Positions 18,188 through 28,424 of a stretch of DNA of 38,034 nt are shown here, one piece after another. Source of the stretch: SAR92 bacterium MED-G29 (lineage in GTDB: Bacteria > Pseudomonadota > Gammaproteobacteria > Pseudomonadales > Porticoccaceae). The position numbers and the translations under genes were made by a program. Under the pieces are notes generated by a model. The model was not told the DNA's origin, made no database searches, and saw nothing but the letters and a program-made list of their open reading frames with translations. The DNA lies in assembly GCA_002457245.1 (NCBI GenBank), contig NTJY01000006.1, positions 1 to 38,034 of the forward strand, given 5' to 3'. The number at the start of each line of letters is the position of its first letter. The first letter of the stretch is position 1.

Positions 18188-18225
18188 CCTTTGCACAAAA
18201 TTTTTCGGCTATGTCTGATTATAAT

Positions 18226-19212
18226 TCAAATTTCAATTGGTGGCTCTCTTAAGACGGCTAGCTGCTCTCGTAAAGAGAGGATATGATCACTCCAGTATCG
18301 CGGAGAATCAAACCATGAAAATGCATGGGGGAATGCTGGATCCTTCCATCGACGTGCAATCCATGCGCTATGGTGCATAATCCTAAGTGTCCTGAAAACT
18401 TCAATCAGGCGAAGTTCCCGGTAATCAAAGTGATAAAACTCATTATAACCCTCGACTAATTCAGACATTTGCCCCCTCTGTTCTTGGCGATCGCCCGATA
18501 GAAGCATCCATAGATCTTGTATGGACGGAGCCATTCTTGAATCATCAAAATCAACAAAATGAGGATTGTTTTCCCGCCAAAGGATATTTCCAGAGTGGCA
18601 GTCGCCATGGACACGAATATTCTTTAGCGGTCCATAATCAGTCAAAATTTGATCGATATTTTTAAGTACATCTTTAGCCAAAGAATCATATGCTGCCCTT
18701 AACTCCTGAGGTATAAAGTTCTTACTAATAAATTCAAAGGACTGCCAACCAAAATTATATGCATTTAAAGTAGGGCGGTACTTAAAACTTTTAATCGCCC
18801 CAATGCTGTGAAATCTTCCAAGAAGTTTTCCCAAGATATACAGATTTTCTAAATTATCGAGCTCAGGAGCGTGTCCACCCTTACGTTCGTACAAAGCGAA
18901 TTTAAAGCCTTTAAAAAAACTAATACTATTTCCTTGAGCATTCAACAAAGGACAAACCACCGGCAGTTCTTGATCTCTCAACTGAAAACAAAATTCATGC
19001 TCTTCAGAGATTTGTAATTCACTCCAGCGCTCAGGTCGATAGAACTTTGCAATTATTGGTTTAGCCCCTTCAATACCGATTTGATAGACGCGGTTTTCAT
19101 AGCTGTTTAACGCTAGAAATCGACCATCTGACAAGAATCCCTGACTCTCAACTGCGTCGATTAATAAGTCAGGACTCAATGTATCAAAGGGATGAATCTT
19201 ATTATCATTCAT
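18226..19212 (-). CDS. srkA: Stress response kinase A (YihE/SrkA family)
   Basis: Aminoglycoside-phosphotransferase-fold protein kinase that in E. coli counters the MazEF death pathway under stress. From the ATG at 19212 there are 328 residues, the same length as E. coli SrkA, starting MNDNKIHPFDTLSPD, with LALNSYENRVYQI near residue 34. The catalytic loop is VHGDCHSGN (H202, D204, N209) and the metal-binding aspartate is D221 in FVDFDDSRMAPS. A longer frame to 19260 only overlaps arfB and has no family match. It is last in the operon, 4 bp after arfB. Confidence 0.93.
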   Translation of the reverse strand: MNDNKIHPFDTLSPDLLIDAVESQGFLSDGRFLALNSYENRVYQIGIEGAKPIIAKFYRPERWSELQISEEHEFCFQLRDQELPVVCPLLNAQGNSISFFKGFKFALYERKGGHAPELDNLENLYILGKLLGRFHSIGAIKSFKYRPTLNAYNFGWQSFEFISKNFIPQELRAAYDSLAKDVLKNIDQILTDYGPLKNIRVHGDCHSGNILWRENNPHFVDFDDSRMAPSIQDLWMLLSGDRQEQRGQMSELVEGYNEFYHFDYRELRLIEVFRTLRIMHHSAWIARRWKDPAFPHAFSWFDSPRYWSDHILSLREQLAVLREPPIEI

Positions 19213-19216
19213 CAAG

Positions 19217-19633
19217 CTAATCCAAACTGGGCCTGGAGCGCAGGGATTTTTTTTGCCCATGCCTCACTTTCTTTTCTATGCGCTTCCGTCGCGAGGTAAA
19301 AGTAGGCATTGTAGAAAGTCTTGGAGTAGTTTTCTCTCCAGCACATATTATCAATTCTTTTAACCGAACCAGTGCCTCAGCGCGATTTTTATCTTGGCTA
19401 CGATGTCGTTGGGCTTTTATAACAATGATGCCATCTTTTGATATTCTGTGATCATTACGTCTAAGTAATCGGTACTTATAAAATTCAGGTAACGAGGAAT
19501 GTTTGATATCAAAGCGCAAATGTATAGCTGAAGATACTTTGTTAACATTCTGACCACCTGGCCCACTTGCGCGAATTGCAGAAAAGTCCAACTCTGCTTC
19601 AGATATAGCCAGCTCATCAGTTATAGAAAACAT
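19217..19633 (-). CDS. arfB: Alternative ribosome-rescue factor (peptidyl-tRNA hydrolase)
   Basis: Releases stalled ribosomes on mRNAs without a stop codon. The 138 residues contain the release-factor catalytic motif in SGPGGQNVNKVSSAIHLRFD (GGQ at about residues 26-28) and end in a lysine/arginine-rich tail (RRKRIEKKVRHGQKKSL) that enters the empty mRNA channel in ArfB/YaeJ. The length fits ArfB, not a full release factor. Its ATG overlaps the DUF1653 stop (TAATG), and srkA starts 4 bp downstream of its stop. Confidence 0.95.
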   Translation of the reverse strand: MFSITDELAISEAELDFSAIRASGPGGQNVNKVSSAIHLRFDIKHSSLPEFYKYRLLRRNDHRISKDGIIVIKAQRHRSQDKNRAEALVRLKELIICAGEKTTPRLSTMPTFTSRRKRIEKKVRHGQKKSLRSRPSLD

Positions 19634-19851
19634 TAATCTGAAGGCTCAATGAAAGTGAATCTTGAGACTTCCTGACCATCCACTTGAATTAACTCCCCAA
19701 ACATCTCAAGAGGTCTGACCCACATACTATAGTCGCCGTAAAGTGTTCTATAAACCACCAACTGCTCTTGAGTTTCACTATGTGTTGCCACTTCGATAAC
19801 CTGATACAGATTTCCTTTGTAATGCCTGTAAATACCTTTCTTAATACTCAA
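19633..19851 (-). CDS. DUF1653 small protein
   Basis: A 72-residue protein of the DUF1653 family ([42 protein letters not shown] end), a compact beta fold of unknown function. It starts with TTG at 19851, part of a TTGA overlap with the FAH-family stop, and has a perfect AGGAGG 7 nt upstream, which settles the unusual start. It is followed by arfB with a 1-bp overlap. Confidence 0.85.
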   Translation of the reverse strand: MSIKKGIYRHYKGNLYQVIEVATHSETQEQLVVYRTLYGDYSMWVRPLEMFGELIQVDGQEVSRFTFIEPSD

Positions 19852-20531
19852 TTATTGTCCTCCTGGGCTTGCTGAATAACTGTTTTGCAGCTAATCAACT
19901 TGGAGAGGGAGACTCTCAGCGTATCCCCAAATTTTAGAGGCCCCACACCCGCTGGTGTTCCAGTAAGAACAATGTCACCAGGAAGAAGGGTAAAAAAACT
20001 GGTTATATATTTCACTAGTTCAGCCGCCGGCATTAACATATTTGAAGAGTTATCATTCTGCATTAAACAGTTATTTTGATACAAGACAATCTGTTGGTGA
20101 TTTAAATCGCCACACAGAGGTCTGGAAACAAAATTAGAGGTCGGACATGACCCATCAAAAGCCTTCGCTTTTTCCCAAGGCAATCCACTTCTTTTTAATT
20201 TTGTTTGCAAGTCTCTGAGCGTCAAATCTAGACTCAGCCCAATTCCTATAATCCCAGTTTCTGCATCTTCCAGGCTGCAATTCGACAGCTTTTTCCCAAT
20301 TAGTAAACTCATCTCTGTTTCAAAATGACATTCACCAAAATGAACAGGAATGTGCAGAGGTTCATGTATATTGACTAGCGATGTACTTGGCTTTAAGAAT
20401 AGTACTGGCGAGTCTGGTATTTCATTATTTAGCTCACGCACATGGTCTACATAATTTCGCCCAACACATACAACTTTGCCGGTAGGAAGATTCGATGGGT
20501 GACCATCTAAAAAATGTCGGTATGTAGGCAT
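19848..20531 (-). CDS. Fumarylacetoacetate hydrolase (FAH) family protein
   Basis: A 227-residue protein of the FAHD1/YcgM type. It has [19 protein letters not shown], the metal ligands in [12 protein letters not shown] (about residue 70), a D in [25 protein letters not shown] and the C-terminal [14 protein letters not shown]. Members are metal-dependent acylpyruvate hydrolases or oxaloacetate decarboxylases; the substrate cannot be told here. It lies 60 bp after the FAD-linked oxidase and overlaps the DUF1653 gene by 4 bp, so all are likely one transcript and the two enzymes may handle related 2-oxo/2-hydroxy acids (inference). Confidence 0.9.
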   Translation of the reverse strand: MPTYRHFLDGHPSNLPTGKVVCVGRNYVDHVRELNNEIPDSPVLFLKPSTSLVNIHEPLHIPVHFGECHFETEMSLLIGKKLSNCSLEDAETGIIGIGLSLDLTLRDLQTKLKRSGLPWEKAKAFDGSCPTSNFVSRPLCGDLNHQQIVLYQNNCLMQNDNSSNMLMPAAELVKYITSFFTLLPGDIVLTGTPAGVGPLKFGDTLRVSLSKLISCKTVIQQAQEDNN

Positions 20532-20591
20532 AACGTCTTATTTACAATTCCACAGGATTTGATGGACGCCCGGCAACAGGCTCAGCCTTCT

Positions 20592-21983
20592 CTAATCGAT
20601 AAGCTTTCCGGGATTCAGAATACCATTGGGATCAAATACTTTCTTGACCTCACACATTAGTTTTATCTCTGCTTCAGTCCGAGAATAATGCAACACATCC
20701 TTTTTTAACAGTCCAACCCCATGCTCTGCACTTACGCTCCCTCCATACTTCGCAATAAGTTCGCCTAAGACTTTACTAAAATTGGAACACCTTTCAACGA
20801 ATTGAGCACTCGTCAAGTTTTCAGGCTTAAGTATATTAAGATGAAGGTTTCCATCACCAATGTGTCCGTACCACACAAGCTCAAAATATGGATACTTTTG
20901 CTCAATAATTATTTCAACACTTTTAATAAATTCAGGCATCCGTGACATAAGTACAGAAATATCATTTTTAAAAGGTTCGTACTGCCAAAGAGTTTCAGAG
21001 ATATCTTCTCTTAGTTTCCATAGCGACTCAGCCTGTCTCAAACTTTGACTCATCACACCATCAAGAACCCAGCCCTTATCCATACATTCATCAAATAATC
21101 TTAGTCCTGTATCCAGAACTGACCCTTCACTGCTCTCAAACTCTAACAGTGCATAAAAAGGGGCCTTGGTTTTAAAAGGAGCATTATGGCCTTGGAAATT
21201 TATGACTTTATCTAGGGCAACTTGTGAGAAAAATTCAAATGCCGTCAAGTTAATTTCTGCAGAGAATGCTTTTAGCACCTCTAGAATTATTGGAAAACTG
21301 TCAATACCAAGAACAATTACAGTAGAGGCTCCTTTGGGCCGAGTAAGGCGAATTGTTGCCTCACAAATTAATCCAAGTGTTCCCTCTGAGCCAATAAAAA
21401 GATGGCGAAAGTCATATCCAGTGTTATTTTTAATTAGGCCTTTATTAAGATGCAGAATTTCTCCACACCCGGTAACTACAACAAGTCCAGCAACCCATTG
21501 TCGCGTCATACCATAACGAATCACGTTAATTCCACCTGCATTAGTCGCGATATTCCCACCAATCTGGCTTGATCCGGACGACGCAAAGTCAACTGGATAA
21601 AAAAGATTTTGCCCAGCTGCAAATTCCTGTAGCTTATTTGTTATTAATCCTGCACCGACAGACACGATGCAATCTACTTTATTAAAATCGAAAATTTGAT
21701 TAATGCGATCCATCGCCACCACAATTTCCCCATCCTTGGCAACGGCGCCCCCGCTCAGCCCTGTGCGGCCACCTGAAGGAACAATTGCGAGCTTGTATTC
21801 GTTAGCAAAGATGACGACCTTTTGAACTTCAGCCACACAACCAGGCAACACAACTACACTAGGGTCAGCAGTCCATATAGTTGTCCTATCCATGCCATAA
21901 TCAGTGAGATCTTCATCAGATAAACGGACATTTTTATTTCCTACAATTTCACGGAGTTGAGAAATAATTAACTTATCAAGCAT
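20592..21983 (-). CDS. FAD-linked 2-hydroxyacid dehydrogenase (D2HGDH/GlcD family)
   Basis: A 463-residue flavoprotein of the FAD_binding_4 (VAO) plus FAD-oxidase_C architecture. The FAD-binding part shows VPSGGRTGLSGGAV and SSGSSQIGGNIATNAGG (about residues 69-155); the C-terminal part has the metal-binding WYGHIGDGNLHLNIL and the signature SAEHGVGLLKK. Closest families are D-2-hydroxyglutarate dehydrogenase and D-lactate/glycolate dehydrogenase. In Pseudomonas a homologue adjoins serA, whose product makes 2-hydroxyglutarate as a side reaction, but serA is not beside it here. The start has AGGAATTTAA in front. Confidence 0.9.
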   Translation of the reverse strand: MLDKLIISQLREIVGNKNVRLSDEDLTDYGMDRTTIWTADPSVVVLPGCVAEVQKVVIFANEYKLAIVPSGGRTGLSGGAVAKDGEIVVAMDRINQIFDFNKVDCIVSVGAGLITNKLQEFAAGQNLFYPVDFASSGSSQIGGNIATNAGGINVIRYGMTRQWVAGLVVVTGCGEILHLNKGLIKNNTGYDFRHLFIGSEGTLGLICEATIRLTRPKGASTVIVLGIDSFPIILEVLKAFSAEINLTAFEFFSQVALDKVINFQGHNAPFKTKAPFYALLEFESSEGSVLDTGLRLFDECMDKGWVLDGVMSQSLRQAESLWKLREDISETLWQYEPFKNDISVLMSRMPEFIKSVEIIIEQKYPYFELVWYGHIGDGNLHLNILKPENLTSAQFVERCSNFSKVLGELIAKYGGSVSAEHGVGLLKKDVLHYSRTEAEIKLMCEVKKVFDPNGILNPGKLID

Positions 21984-22186
21984 TTAAATTCCTGAAAAAT
22001 AAGCTTCTGTATTAGCAAAAAAATATTGTTATAAAGAATATCACATGGCTTAAAAGATACTAACTAATCGACCTTATCGATACGCTCGCTAAGATTAAAT
22101 TAATAGAAAATTGATTTAGAAATAAGCTCTTATTTAGTAAAATTCCCCGCAAAAATAGGCGTTTTAAGGCCTTTATTTAAACAAAA
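21984..22186. other. Non-coding AT-rich spacer upstream of the FAD oxidase
   Basis: No gene is seen. It should hold the promoter of the minus-strand operon, but I find no convincing hexamer pair. A small AT hairpin (AAATAAG at 22120-22126 with CTTATTT at 22129-22135) is the only repeat noticed. Confidence 0.5.
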
Positions 22187-22216
22187 TTAGCAAAATCGCA
22201 CAAAAACTAATACACT
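22187..22216 (+). promoter_or_regulatory. Candidate promoter of the cold-shock gene
   Basis: TTAGCA (22187-22192) and TACACT (22211-22216) are 18 bp apart, each 4 of 6 to consensus, followed by a GC-rich discriminator (GCGTGGCC). A start near 22223 gives a leader of about 155 nt, close to the leader length known for cspA-type genes. Confidence 0.4.
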
Positions 22217-22221
22217 GCGTG

Positions 22222-22376
22222 GCCGACAAGCCAATCTGCGAGTTATAAAAGAAGAGGTTTGGCGGAAAAGTCTTGCAGTCGAGCCCATGTTCGATGTGTA
22301 AGAATTGGCTAGCCCCGTGATGAGGCTGGATATTTTTAACGCCTTAAACGGTATAAATTTTTAAAGTGAGGTTATT
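22222..22376 (+). ncRNA. Structured 5' leader of the cold-shock gene, or a small RNA
   Basis: Three adjacent pairings can form: P1 AGCCAAT 22229-22235 with ATTGGCT 22304-22310; P2 CTGCGAG 22236-22242 with CTTGCAG 22272-22278 (one G-U); P3 TCGA 22279-22282 with TCGA 22291-22294. P2 and P3 are nested inside P1, a three-way-junction layout. A fourth helix, CTAGCC 22309-22314 with GGCTGG 22324-22329 (one G-U), competes with the end of P1 and is followed by ATATTTTT, so it could also terminate a short RNA. By analogy with cspA, a temperature-responsive leader is plausible. It matches no RNA family I recognise. Confidence 0.45.
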
Positions 22377-22589
22377 ATGTCAGGGGAAAGAGTTTCTGGC
22401 ACTGTTAAGTGGTTTAACGACAGTAAGGGTTTTGGATTCATTGAACAAGAAAGCGGCGGTGACGTATTTGTGCATCATAGTGCAATACAAGCCGAAGGGT
22501 TCAAATCTTTGAAAGAAGGTCAATCAGTGACCATGGAAGTAACTCAAGGTCAAAAAGGCGCTCAAGCTGAGAACGTTATTGCTGACTGA
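22377..22589 (+). CDS. Cold-shock domain protein (CspA family)
   Basis: A 70-residue single OB-fold protein that binds single-stranded RNA/DNA and melts mRNA structure. It has the family start [17 protein letters not shown], with RNP1 (KGFGFIE) and RNP2 (DVFVHHSAI), and ends AENVIAD. GAGG lies 5 nt before the ATG. It sits alone, with a long leader and a strong terminator. I cannot tell which Csp paralogue it is, or whether it is cold-induced. Confidence 0.95.
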   Translation: MSGERVSGTVKWFNDSKGFGFIEQESGGDVFVHHSAIQAEGFKSLKEGQSVTMEVTQGQKGAQAENVIAD

Positions 22590-22626
22590 AGTCTACTTGC
22601 TCTAGATAGAGCTATTAGATGAATTT

Positions 22627-22657
22627 AAAAGCCTTGCAAATGTTGCAAGGCTTTTTT
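22627..22657 (+). terminator. Rho-independent terminator of the cold-shock gene
   Basis: AAAAGCCTTGCAA (22627-22639) pairs perfectly with TTGCAAGGCTTTT (22643-22655) around a 3-nt loop, running into TTTTTT, 38 bp after the stop codon. Confidence 0.92.
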
Positions 22658-22717
22658 ATTGCTTCTTTGATTTAGCTTGCTCTGGAACATGAAAATAATG
22701 TCAGGGAAATTTTACCC

Positions 22718-22743
22718 AAAAAAAATCTCGCCGATGAGCGAGA
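22718..22743 (-). terminator. Rho-independent terminator of rpmB-rpmG
   Basis: TCTCGC (22726-22731) pairs with GCGAGA (22738-22743). On the minus strand the stem is followed by eight T residues (A run at 22718-22725), 28 bp after the rpmG stop. Confidence 0.85.
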
Positions 22744-22770
22744 CCTTTCGAATACAACTACGAACACCTA

Positions 22771-22938
22771 TCATTTGATTTTGGCTTCCTTGTAGATTAC
22801 GTGCTTACGAATCGTTGGGTCGTATTTTTTAATTTCCATTTTTTCGGGCATATTTCTCTTATTCTTATCAGTGGTGTAAAAGTGTCCAGTACCTGCGCTC
22901 GAAACTAATCGGATTTTTTCTCTTGCTGATTTAGCCAT
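22771..22938 (-). CDS. rpmG: Ribosomal protein bL33
   Basis: A 55-residue protein reading [20 protein letters not shown], with [10 protein letters not shown] and ending YKEAKIK: large-subunit protein bL33. It lacks the CxxC zinc-binding cysteines, so it is the zinc-independent (C-) form. It follows rpmB by 11 bp in the usual rpmBG operon, with GGAGT upstream of the ATG. Confidence 0.97.
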   Translation of the reverse strand: MAKSAREKIRLVSSAGTGHFYTTDKNKRNMPEKMEIKKYDPTIRKHVIYKEAKIK

Positions 22939-22949
22939 TGTTGTACTCC

Positions 22950-23186
22950 TTAAACTTTTTCGCCACGAGCACGTAACTCGGACAATACCTGATCTATCCC
23001 ATTTTTATCAATCACTCGCATCCCCTTAGTTGACACTCGCAACTTGATAAATCGCTTCTCTGCCTCTATCCAAAACCGATGAGTATGAAGGTTTGGCTCA
23101 AACCGTCTACGAGTTCGGTTCTTAGCATGAGAAACATTGTTGCCCGCCATTGGGCGCTTGCCTGTAACCTGACATACTCTGGACAT
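22950..23186 (-). CDS. rpmB: Ribosomal protein bL28
   Basis: A 78-residue protein, same length as in E. coli, starting [20 protein letters not shown] and rich in basic residues ([18 protein letters not shown]): large-subunit protein bL28. The frame is open 11 codons further upstream, but the ATG at 23186 gives the family start. It is the first gene of rpmBG, with a strong promoter about 95 bp upstream. Confidence 0.97.
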   Translation of the reverse strand: MSRVCQVTGKRPMAGNNVSHAKNRTRRRFEPNLHTHRFWIEAEKRFIKLRVSTKGMRVIDKNGIDQVLSELRARGEKV

Positions 23187-23280
23187 TTCTTCTGCCTCTA
23201 TACCGTTTATTTTAGGCAAAACTTAAAACTAAAGTTTTGCAAAAGTCTTTAAAAATCACTGATCTCTCAAGAAGGCGCGT

Positions 23281-23309
23281 TTTATACCAGAAAGGCAATC
23301 TTGAATCAA
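23281..23309 (-). promoter_or_regulatory. Sigma-70 promoter of rpmB-rpmG
   Basis: On the minus strand TTGATT (23304-23309) and TATAAA (23281-23286) are exactly 17 bp apart. The discriminator is GC-rich (CGCGCC just downstream of the -10), as in stringently controlled ribosomal promoters; that regulation is inferred. Confidence 0.7.
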
Positions 23310-23527
23310 ACGAAAACAGGGTATTAACCTTAAATAAAGCTTTCTATTTGATAACCTTAAAAAAACAAAATACTAACTCATTATTCAGTCTTCATTAAGG
23401 AAAATACTTTTAAGTCCATCGCCTATTTAATCCTTAACGATGTAATTAGTACTGATTATTGAAAATGCAGCAAAATTGGCAGAGTTCGCCATAGTAAGTC
23501 CTAATTTATGGCTACAGAAATTCAAGT
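23310..23527. other. Non-coding spacer between divergent rpmB and coaBC
   Basis: AT-rich sequence with no coding frame worth calling. In Pseudomonas and E. coli radC lies between rpmB and coaBC; no trace of radC is seen here. Promoters of both neighbours flank it. Confidence 0.6.
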
Positions 23528-23533
23528 TATAAT
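23528..23533 (+). promoter_or_regulatory. Candidate -10 box of coaBC
   Basis: A perfect TATAAT lies 40 nt upstream of the coaBC ATG. The hexamer 17 bp upstream (TTTATG) is a weak -35, so the call rests mainly on the -10. Confidence 0.45.
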
Positions 23534-23572
23534 GTTATCGTCTAGAGGATTTTGTGTTGATGCGGGAAGGTA

Positions 23573-24775
23573 ATGTTCAAGTTAACAAATAAGCGCATAA
23601 TTCTTGGTGTAACCGGTGGTATTGCTGCATACAAAAGTGCTGAGTTGGTGAGGCGATTGCAGGATCAGGGTGCCCAAGTAAGAGTTGTGATGACTCCAGG
23701 AGCCGAGGAGTTTGTTCGTCCTCTGACTATGCAGGCATTGTCAGGGCATCCCGTTTTTACAGGGTTACTTGATGAGAAGGCAGAGGCCGGCATGGGTCAT
23801 ATTGAGCTTGCAAAATGGGGAGATTTATTGCTCATTGCGCCTGCCAGCGCAGATTTCATTGCTAACATGGTCCACGGCAGGGCAGATAGCCTTCTTGGGG
23901 CAATTTATTTAGCAACACCTGCATTGGTATCCGTTGCACCCGCAATGAACCATGAAATGTGGAAACATCCAGCAACCTCAGACAATGTTGATACGTTGCG
24001 TGATCGGCAGGTTCATGTAATTGGACCTGACTCTGGTATTCAGGCCTGCGGAGATATTGGACCTGGAAGGATGGTTGGTCCAGAAATAATTGTTGACCAA
24101 ATATCAGAGTTCTTCAAGACTGGTGAACTTCAGGGCATCCATGTTGTAATCACTGCTGGTCCCACGAGAGAGGCATTGGATCCGGTTCGATATGTAAGCA
24201 ACTACAGCTCGGGGAAAATGGGTTACGCCATAGCCTCTGCTGCAATTGATGCCGGTGCTCTAGTGACTCTAATCTCAGGTCCAGTAAACCTAATAGAGCC
24301 TGAAGGCTGCAAATTTTTATCAGTGGTCTCTGCTGAAGAAATGCTCTCTGCAGTATTAGAGGTTTCTGAAAGTGCGCATATTTTTATAGGGGCAGCTGCT
24401 GTTTCTGACTATAAAATAGAGTCCGTTTCAGAAGAAAAAATCAAGTCAAATGATGAAACGTTAACTTTAACTCTTCGGAAGAGCCCAGATATTATTCAAA
24501 GCGTTGCCAAAAAGTATGAACAGTTATTTGTTGTTGGATTCGCGGCCGAAAGTAATAATCTGGAAGGTTATGCTAAAGAAAAATTGGAGAAAAAAGGTCT
24601 TGATGCCATTATTGCCAATGATATTTCAAGATCTGATATCGGATTTAATAGCGACTCAAATGAGGTTAGCTGGATCGATAAAAACTCATCTTTAATCTTT
24701 AGCAAGCGAAGTAAGACTCAGTTGGCTAGGGACATTATTCAGCAAATACTTAAGTCATTTCACCACAACCGCTAA
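23573..24775 (+). CDS. coaBC: Bifunctional phosphopantothenoylcysteine decarboxylase/synthase
   Basis: Two successive steps of coenzyme A synthesis. The 400 residues have an N-terminal flavodoxin-like CoaC decarboxylase (ILGVTGGIAAYKSAELVRRL, APASADFIANMVHGRADSL, the PAMNHEMWKHPAT loop and the catalytic ACGDIGPGRM cysteine) and a C-terminal CoaB synthetase (from about residue 190: HVVITAGPTREALDPVR, SNYSSGKMGYA). GGAAGG precedes the ATG. It starts a plus-strand run with the phosphomannomutase gene 11 bp downstream; dut, usual between them, is missing. Confidence 0.97.
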   Translation: MFKLTNKRIILGVTGGIAAYKSAELVRRLQDQGAQVRVVMTPGAEEFVRPLTMQALSGHPVFTGLLDEKAEAGMGHIELAKWGDLLLIAPASADFIANMVHGRADSLLGAIYLATPALVSVAPAMNHEMWKHPATSDNVDTLRDRQVHVIGPDSGIQACGDIGPGRMVGPEIIVDQISEFFKTGELQGIHVVITAGPTREALDPVRYVSNYSSGKMGYAIASAAIDAGALVTLISGPVNLIEPEGCKFLSVVSAEEMLSAVLEVSESAHIFIGAAAVSDYKIESVSEEKIKSNDETLTLTLRKSPDIIQSVAKKYEQLFVVGFAAESNNLEGYAKEKLEKKGLDAIIANDISRSDIGFNSDSNEVSWIDKNSSLIFSKRSKTQLARDIIQQILKSFHHNR

Positions 24776-24786
24776 CAAAAGAGCCT

Positions 24787-27160
<2,374 letters not shown>

Positions 27161-27161
<1 letters not shown>

Positions 27162-27748
27162 TGGCTGGAAAAAAAGGTTCCCGAGCTCAAGAAATTCTCC
27201 AAACTCTTGCGCGTATGCTTGAGACCTCCAAAGGAAGAATTACTACAGCCTCTCTTGCTACTGAACTTGGTATTTCAGAAGCCGCTCTTTATCGTCATTT
27301 CCCAAGTAAAACCAGAATGTACGAAAGTCTTATAGATTTTATAGAAGAAACGATCTTTGGGAGAGTCAGAGGAATAGTAAATGATGAGCCTGACGCTATT
27401 AATCAGTGCTACAGAATTCTCAGCTTAGTTATTGCTTTCTGCCAGAAAAATCCTGGTATCACTAGAATACTAAATGGTGACGCTTTAGCTATTGAAAACG
27501 AGCGATTGCATCAAAGAGTTGCTCAATTCTTCGATCGGTTAGAGTCACAAATAAAACAAGCGTTACGCGAGGCAGAAATTAGAGATGGGCTAAAGCTTTG
27601 TGTTCCAGTTTCAGTTGCGGCCAACTTAATGCTTGTGAGTATTGAAGGTAAGATTAGCCAGTTCGTGAGAAGCGACTTTCAAACACCACCAAATCAGTAT
27701 TGGGCAGAGCAATGGAATCTGATTTCCTCTGCAATTATGCAAAAGTAA
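27161..27748 (+). CDS. slmA: Nucleoid occlusion factor SlmA (TetR family)
   Basis: Binds specific chromosomal sites and blocks FtsZ ring assembly over the nucleoid. The 195 residues match SlmA (198 in E. coli): an N-terminal TetR helix-turn-helix (about 10-60; ITTASLATELGISEAALYRHFPSK, followed by TRMYESLIDFIE) and an all-helical dimerisation part with NPGITRILNGDAL. It is coupled to argB by a 1-bp overlap and converges on pyrE with a 9-bp gap. Confidence 0.94.
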
Positions 27749-27757
27749 TAGGTCTCT

Positions 27758-28405
27758 TTAACTTACACCGTATTTTTCACGGTAAGATTTAATACTCAAG
27801 ACTAGTTCTTTCGAATCTGACTTGCTCTGCAGATACGTCAAAATATCTGTAATATCAATGATACTGAAAACTTGTAGCGAATAGTCCATTTCCACCTCTT
27901 GAATAGCTGAATTAGCTCCAGTCCCGCGTTCTTGACGATCTACTCCAATCACAACGCCTGCTGCCTCGGCATCTGACTGATTAATAACAGACATAATTTC
28001 TCTTATCGCTGTTCCTGCCGTTATTACGTCGTCAATAATTAATACTCTACCCTCCAAGGGAGCGCCAACAAGAAGTCCGCCCTCTCCATGGCCTTTTGCC
28101 TCTTTTCGATTAAAACAGTACGGAACATTAATATTAAATTGACTGGCAAGTGCAACTGATGTGGCAGCCGCAAGCGTTATTCCTTTGTATGCTGGACCAA
28201 ATAAGACATCAAATTTAATACCTGATTCTACTATGGCTGCCGCATAACATTGTCCTAATTTAGCAAGCGCAGCGCCTGTATAGAATTCTCCAGCATTAAA
28301 AAAAAAGGGCGATACACGTCCTGACTTTAGGGTAAATTCACCAAACTTAAGAGCCCCGCTACTAAGCGCAGCATCAATAAACTGCATTTTATATTCTGTT
28401 AACAT
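27758..28405 (-). CDS. pyrE: Orotate phosphoribosyltransferase
   Basis: Forms OMP from orotate and PRPP in pyrimidine synthesis. The 215 residues match the family: [19 protein letters not shown] near the N-terminus, [30 protein letters not shown] and the PRPP-binding motif [19 protein letters not shown] (about residues 121-139). It follows rph by only 19 bp, without the leader attenuator known between these genes in E. coli. Confidence 0.97.
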   Translation of the reverse strand: MLTEYKMQFIDAALSSGALKFGEFTLKSGRVSPFFFNAGEFYTGAALAKLGQCYAAAIVESGIKFDVLFGPAYKGITLAAATSVALASQFNINVPYCFNRKEAKGHGEGGLLVGAPLEGRVLIIDDVITAGTAIREIMSVINQSDAEAAGVVIGVDRQERGTGANSAIQEVEMDYSLQVFSIIDITDILTYLQSKSDSKELVLSIKSYREKYGVS

Positions 28406-28424
28406 TTCCCAATCTCTTAATCAG

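Noticed and set aside
22255..22335. Resemblance of GGCGGAAAAGTC to conserved RNase P or riboswitch segments
   Set aside because: The surrounding conserved parts of RNase P RNA, 6S RNA and known riboswitches are absent; only a generic structured leader can be claimed.
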